From Gammaproteobacteria bacterium (lineage in GTDB: Bacteria; Pseudomonadota; Gammaproteobacteria; Pseudomonadales; UBA7434), in assembly GCA_024280785.1 (NCBI GenBank), contig JAJRPK010000157.1:1-10629 (forward strand): a stretch of 10,629 nucleotides of DNA, written 5' to 3'. The translations under genes were made by a program, and so were the position numbers. How positions within the stretch are numbered: position 1 is the first letter of the stretch; every line of letters begins with the position of its first letter. This document shows, piece after piece, positions 7,722-10,629 of this stretch. The notes below the pieces were generated by a model, which was given only the letters and a program-made list of their open reading frames with translations, searched no databases and had not been told where the DNA came from.

Positions 7722-7738
7722 TTAGGTATGTTTGATCT

Positions 7739-8878
7739 ATGACTTATAAAGTTCTTACGGTATTCGGTACTCGCCCGGAAGCGATTAAAATGGCGCCAGT
7801 GGTTTTAGCGTTGAATGAGAGCGACTCGTTAGAGAATCGCGTGTGCGTTACCGCTCAGCATCGGCAAATGCTCGATCAAGTGCTGGATTTATTTTCCATT
7901 TCTCCAGATTATGATTTGGACTTGATGCAAAAAAATCAGGATTTGTACGATATAACGTCACGAATACTGCTGGGCATGCGAGGCGTATTGTCCGATTACT
8001 GCCCTGATCTAGTGTTAGTACACGGCGATACAACAACATGTTTTGCCGTTAGTTTAGCTGCTTTTTATAAGCAAATACCGGTGGGGCATGTCGAGGCAGG
8101 ATTGCGCACAGGAGATATAAGCGCTCCGTTTCCTGAAGAGGCTAACAGGGGTTTAGTTGGGCGGTTAGCTAGCCTGCACTTCGCACCTACAATCTCTTCA
8201 CAAGAAAATTTATTAAAAGAAAATATATCTAGCTCGGCGATAACTGTGACAGGCAATACTGTGATTGACGCCTTACTCTGGGTTAAGAAACGGTTAGGTC
8301 GATATACCGATTCCGTATGGAGCGATGCTGTTGGGGAAAAATTGTTCGAGAGGCTGAGTCAGAGTGATAAAAAACTCGTGTTAATAACGGGGCATCGGCG
8401 AGAAAACTTTGGTCAAGGTTTTGTCGATCTATGTTCAGCCATAAAAACACTAGCGAAAGCTCATTCTGATTGGGAGTTTGTTTATCCTGTTCATTTAAAT
8501 CCTAATGTTCAAAAGCCGGTGTATGATATTCTTTCTGGTTTAGACAATGTTAGCTTGATTGCACCGCAAGATTACTTGCCATTTACTTGGCTGATGAACC
8601 GGTCTTCGTTAATTTTAACGGATTCGGGGGGGATTCAGGAGGAAGCGCCGTCGTTAGGTAAGCCAGTACTGGTTATGCGTGACGTGACTGAGCGGCCTGA
8701 GGCTGTAGATGCGGGTACTGTTCGATTGGTTGGCACGAATAAAAATGCCATTATCCAACACGTAGAAGAGGTTATGCTGAATGCCAGTACTTATACTGCT
8801 ATGTCAAAAGCGCACAATCCCTATGGAGACGGTACTGCTGCTGAGAAGATAGTGTCGGTCATTGAGGCGCAAATTTAA
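7739..8878 (+). CDS. wecB: UDP-N-acetylglucosamine 2-epimerase (non-hydrolysing)
   Basis: This 379-residue cytosolic enzyme interconverts UDP-GlcNAc and UDP-ManNAc, the precursor of ManNAc or ManNAcA residues in surface glycans. The N-terminal signature VFGTRPEAIKMAP (8-20) is complete. Residues equivalent to the known catalytic set of E. coli WecB are visible: Asp97 in HGDTTT, Glu119 in HVEAGLRTGD, Glu133 in PFPEEANR and His219 in TGHRRENFG. The UDP-binding segment TDSGGIQEEAPSLGKPVL (294-311) is intact, as is VTERPEAVDAGT (316-327). Length matches the family (about 375). It follows prsT by 42 bp in the same direction and probably ends the operon, as the next gene is convergent. No UDP-ManNAc dehydrogenase (wecC) is in the window, so whether ManNAc itself or ManNAcA is used cannot be told. 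The ribosome site is weak. Confidence 0.96.
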   Translation: MTYKVLTVFGTRPEAIKMAPVVLALNESDSLENRVCVTAQHRQMLDQVLDLFSISPDYDLDLMQKNQDLYDITSRILLGMRGVLSDYCPDLVLVHGDTTTCFAVSLAAFYKQIPVGHVEAGLRTGDISAPFPEEANRGLVGRLASLHFAPTISSQENLLKENISSSAITVTGNTVIDALLWVKKRLGRYTDSVWSDAVGEKLFERLSQSDKKLVLITGHRRENFGQGFVDLCSAIKTLAKAHSDWEFVYPVHLNPNVQKPVYDILSGLDNVSLIAPQDYLPFTWLMNRSSLILTDSGGIQEEAPSLGKPVLVMRDVTERPEAVDAGTVRLVGTNKNAIIQHVEEVMLNASTYTAMSKAHNPYGDGTAAEKIVSVIEAQI

Positions 8879-8974
8879 GTTTGATAGAAATCAGCAGAGA
8901 AGGTCTGTTTCGTGGGGCTGGAAAAATGAGCTGTTACAAGAGCATTGAAACCGGTTTAGTACTGTGCTTATCGG

Positions 8975-9334
8975 TTAGCTTATGGTTTTTGGCACAATAA
9001 CTAACTTGCTCACAATTTTCTCCACTCCCTTCACGCTACTTGCCACCAAAATAACTCGCTCTTTAATCGTGGTTGAAGGAATATTTCCGTGGAGAGTAAC
9101 GACAGCTTTGAAACTGTCGACATTAATATCCCACCCCGAAATAGTTTGATCCCGCAGTAATTTTTGTTTGATATCAGCTACGATGCGTGTATCAGTGGCG
9201 ACTTCAGTGGCGCTGCGTTCATCTTTTAATACTTCATAGGTAGCAACAGCAGCGCTACCAATTAATAGTACCTCGCAAGCCGATAGGCTGCCGACCAAAA
9301 AAACAAAAATGATAGCTAGAAATTTTTTATTCAT
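8975..9334 (-). CDS. BON-domain lipoprotein
   Basis: This 119-residue protein has a lipoprotein signal peptide (MNKKFLAIIFVF, lipobox LSAC, Cys20). A single BON domain follows at about residues 46-115, with the pattern TRIVADIKQKLL, then VVTLHGNIPS, then VKGVEKIVSKLVI. BON domains are small phospholipid-associating modules found in envelope-stress proteins such as OsmY and DolP; DolP-type proteins are outer-membrane lipoproteins but usually carry two BON domains. I infer an envelope-anchored protein of unknown precise role. The start at 9334 is chosen because it begins the signal peptide and has AAGG eight to nine bases upstream (plus-strand 9343-9346). The frame stays open back to 9481, but that would overlap the upstream gene and bury the signal peptide. 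It lies 82 bp downstream of the DUF385 gene, probably co-transcribed. Confidence 0.85.
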   Translation of the reverse strand: MNKKFLAIIFVFLVGSLSACEVLLIGSAAVATYEVLKDERSATEVATDTRIVADIKQKLLRDQTISGWDINVDSFKAVVTLHGNIPSTTIKERVILVASSVKGVEKIVSKLVIVPKTIS

Positions 9335-9349
9335 CTCAGACACCTTAAC

Positions 9350-9381
9350 TTTAACTTTGCGATGACTTTTAACCTTTGCGA
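9350..9381. repeat. Near-direct repeat upstream of the BON gene
   Basis: TTTAACTTTGCGA (9350-9362) recurs as TTTAACCTTTGCGA (9368-9381), differing by one inserted C, 18 bp apart. It lies in the short gap between the DUF385 gene and the BON-lipoprotein gene, just upstream of the BON ribosome site. It could be a regulatory repeat or a small slippage duplication. Confidence 0.35.
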
Positions 9382-9416
9382 ATTGTATCAAAGGAAGGGT
9401 TAATTTCATTGTGAGT

Positions 9417-9959
9417 TTAATTCTTTTTAATTTGGCACAGAAATACCGGAATGTCCCTTTCTGTCCTTTTTTGGTAGTCATCGTAATCAGGATAAATACT
9501 GCATATATGTGGCCATAACTCTGCTTTGGTTTTCTCGTCTACTTGTGTGGCGGTCATTTGTCGGGTAGTACCGGCCTGAAATATTTCAATATCAGGGTTT
9601 GCTGCAATATTGTAATACCAAAGAGGGTTTATAGGCATACCACCTTGCGATGCCACCAAGATCACGTTATCGACACTCTCTAAGTTCTTCACTTCGGTGC
9701 TGCTTTCTCCAGCACTGTTATACGGAACGTAAATGAGTGGGAATGTGCGTTTTTTTCCGGATTTTCGCCCTGTGCAAGTTATCAAGCAAATGGGATAGCC
9801 GCCAGGAAAGGTGGTCCAGAGGCGGCCATTACTGAGCTTGTAGATAAAGGTCTGTGAGTGAGACATCATTTTGATGATGGCTCTGCCTATGCGCACCTCG
9901 CTATCGGATATGGGCTTTGGTGCCTTGCCATCAGAGGAATTGTTAGGAGTTTCAGGCAT
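9417..9959 (-). CDS. DUF385 / deazaflavin (F420)-dependent nitroreductase-family protein
   Basis: This 180-residue protein belongs to the split-barrel family of F420H2-dependent quinone reductases (Ddn-like, PF04075). The evidence is the core TGRKSGKKRTFPL (63-75), then VASQGGMPINPLWYYNIAAN (102-121) and the C-terminal YPDYDDYQKRTERDIPVFLC (156-175). These three blocks in this order are the usual layout. Residues 1-25 are polar and not conserved. Known mycobacterial members use reduced coenzyme F420 to reduce quinones or nitro compounds. F420 synthesis is uncommon in gammaproteobacteria, so the cofactor here is uncertain: F420, another flavin, or none. There is no signal peptide, so it is cytoplasmic or membrane-peripheral. 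The ATG at 9959 has GAGA a few bases upstream. The BON gene follows after 82 bp. Confidence 0.85.
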   Translation of the reverse strand: MPETPNNSSDGKAPKPISDSEVRIGRAIIKMMSHSQTFIYKLSNGRLWTTFPGGYPICLITCTGRKSGKKRTFPLIYVPYNSAGESSTEVKNLESVDNVILVASQGGMPINPLWYYNIAANPDIEIFQAGTTRQMTATQVDEKTKAELWPHICSIYPDYDDYQKRTERDIPVFLCQIKKN

Positions 9960-10025
9960 GGGAATTCTCGTTGTTAAAGTATGAGGGAAATGTCAGGACT
10001 GATGTTGGGCGCAATGATGGGGTAT

Positions 10026-10037
10026 TTCGCTAGCGAA
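10026..10037. promoter_or_regulatory. Perfect 12-bp palindrome in the divergent intergenic region
   Basis: TTCGCTAGCGAA is a perfect palindrome located between the divergently transcribed DUF385 gene and proA (intergenic 9960-10130). Position and symmetry fit an operator for a dimeric regulator of one or both genes. I cannot name the regulator, and no convincing -35/-10 pair was found on either strand around it. Confidence 0.35.
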
Positions 10038-10120
10038 TGCCATGTATTGCCGTTTTTTCTCCCCGCTGGGCATGTTGCTAGGCCAATGATCTGTGCGAGA
10101 ATACATTATCAAATAGTATG

Positions 10121-10127
10121 GGAAAAG
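10121..10127 (+). promoter_or_regulatory. Ribosome binding site deciding the proA GTG start
   Basis: GGAAAAG lies three bases before GTG 10131, with its GGA core seven bases upstream. The alternative ATG at 10149 is preceded by GTGAATATTGATCAATAC, which has no purine-rich site. Confidence 0.5.
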
Positions 10128-10130
10128 ATA

Positions 10131-10629
10131 GTGAATATTGATCAATACATGCAATCTTTGGGAGAAAAAGCCCGCGCGGCTAGCCGAGTGATGAGCGCTG
10201 CATCAACGTCTGCTAAAAATTCTGCGTTATTGTCTATTGCTAGCCATATCTTGGATTCAAGGCCGTCGATATTAGCCGCTAATGCTAACGATATGGCGGC
10301 AGCAAAAACAAACAAGTTAGAGTCGGCGTTGCTTGATCGGCTTGAGCTGACAGACGCTAGAATCGATGGAATGATCGAGGGGTTAAAGCAAGTTGCCGCG
10401 TTAGCTGATCCAATCGGTGGCATTTCGGAGTTGCGCTCACAACCATCGGGTATTCAAGTGGGCAAAATGCGTGTGCCTCTCGGAGTGATAGGGATTATCT
10501 ACGAGTCTCGGCCAAATGTTACTGTCGAAGCCGCAAGTTTATGTTTGAAATCAGGCAATGCGGCCATTTTAAGAGGTGGCTCAGAAGCTTTGCAATCGAA
10601 CCAGGCCATTGCGGCTTGTATTGCTAAGG
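10131..10629 (+). CDS. proA: Gamma-glutamyl phosphate reductase, N-terminal part (3' end outside window)
   Basis: The visible 166 codons encode the start of ProA (glutamate-5-semialdehyde dehydrogenase). This cytosolic enzyme reduces gamma-glutamyl phosphate with NADPH in the second step of proline synthesis. Strong family blocks are ALLDRLELTDARIDGMIEGL, then QVAALADPIGG, then SGIQVGKMRVPLGVIGIIYE, followed by SRPNVTVEAASLCLKSGNAA and ILRGGSEA. The catalytic cysteine lies further on, outside the window. I chose GTG 10131, giving MNIDQYMQSLGEKARAASR, because Pseudomonas-type ProA carries a similar short leader ending in DYM before the LGRAAR-like segment, and because a ribosome site precedes it. 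ATG 10149 is the alternative start. It is divergent from the DUF385 gene and unrelated to the EPS locus. Confidence 0.94.
   Translation, partial: MNIDQYMQSLGEKARAASRVMSAASTSAKNSALLSIASHILDSRPSILAANANDMAAAKTNKLESALLDRLELTDARIDGMIEGLKQVAALADPIGGISELRSQPSGIQVGKMRVPLGVIGIIYESRPNVTVEAASLCLKSGNAAILRGGSEALQSNQAIAACIAK

Noticed and set aside
8879..8974. Terminator between the convergent wecB and BON genes
   Set aside because: One is expected here, but only weak stems are visible (around 8893-8909, and AAACCGGTTT at 8948-8957) with no T-run on either strand. I do not call it.
9335..9481. Longer N-terminus for the BON lipoprotein (start at 9481)
   Set aside because: It would overlap the upstream DUF385 gene by 65 bp and place about 49 residues before a clear lipoprotein signal peptide. 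ATG 9334 has a good ribosome site.
10075..10107. Sigma-70 promoter for proA (TTGCTA with GAGAAT or TACATT)
   Set aside because: Only about 8 of 12 consensus positions match at 16-bp spacing for GAGAAT, and the spacing for TACATT is 21 bp. This is not distinguishable from chance.
10142..10423. Minus-strand ORF of 93 codons opposite proA
   Set aside because: The + strand encodes an unmistakable ProA N-terminus, so this is a shadow frame.

Overview
The window looks like chromosome from a Gram-negative gammaproteobacterium. Three things point there: two proteins with lipobox signal peptides, an exosortase/PrsT exopolysaccharide (EPS) locus, and a ProA N-terminus that reads like the Pseudomonas/Cellvibrio type. 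Base composition is moderately AT-leaning by eye (not computed). Genus cannot be fixed from the sequence alone; a marine or environmental member is my inference.

Positions 2-8878 are the downstream part of an exosortase-associated EPS locus, all on the + strand. In order: the C-terminal end of a heparinase II/III-family protein (cut by the window edge); a GT4 glycosyltransferase overlapping it by ATGA; a 245-bp gap with imperfect repeats; an exosortase fused to an EpsI domain (XrtD-like by its active-site surroundings); a WecA-type polyprenyl-phosphate sugar-1-phosphate transferase with an unusual membrane extension of about 200 residues; a 100-bp gap with a 14-bp direct repeat; a TPR lipoprotein of PrsT type; and WecB, the non-hydrolysing UDP-GlcNAc 2-epimerase. 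Together they suggest the following. WecB supplies UDP-ManNAc and the WecA-like protein starts the lipid-linked glycan. The GT4 enzyme extends it and the heparinase-like enzyme trims or edits polyanionic glycan. PrsT acts at the outer membrane side. XrtD processes exosortase-sorted surface proteins; none of its substrates is encoded here.

Positions 8879-8974 separate this locus from a convergent minus-strand pair: a DUF385 (deazaflavin/F420-type) oxidoreductase homologue followed by a small BON-domain lipoprotein. A 171-bp divergent intergenic region (9960-10130) with a perfect 12-bp palindrome leads to the + strand proA gene (proline biosynthesis), cut by the right edge. These last three genes look like ordinary chromosomal neighbours marking the end of the EPS locus.

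I saw no tRNA or rRNA gene, CRISPR array, insertion sequence or convincing Rho-independent terminator. The system is a recognisable known type. The least ordinary points are the long C-terminal extension of the WecA-like protein, the start region of that gene (an in-frame run of GTG codons interrupted by TAG), and the repeats in front of xrtD and prsT.
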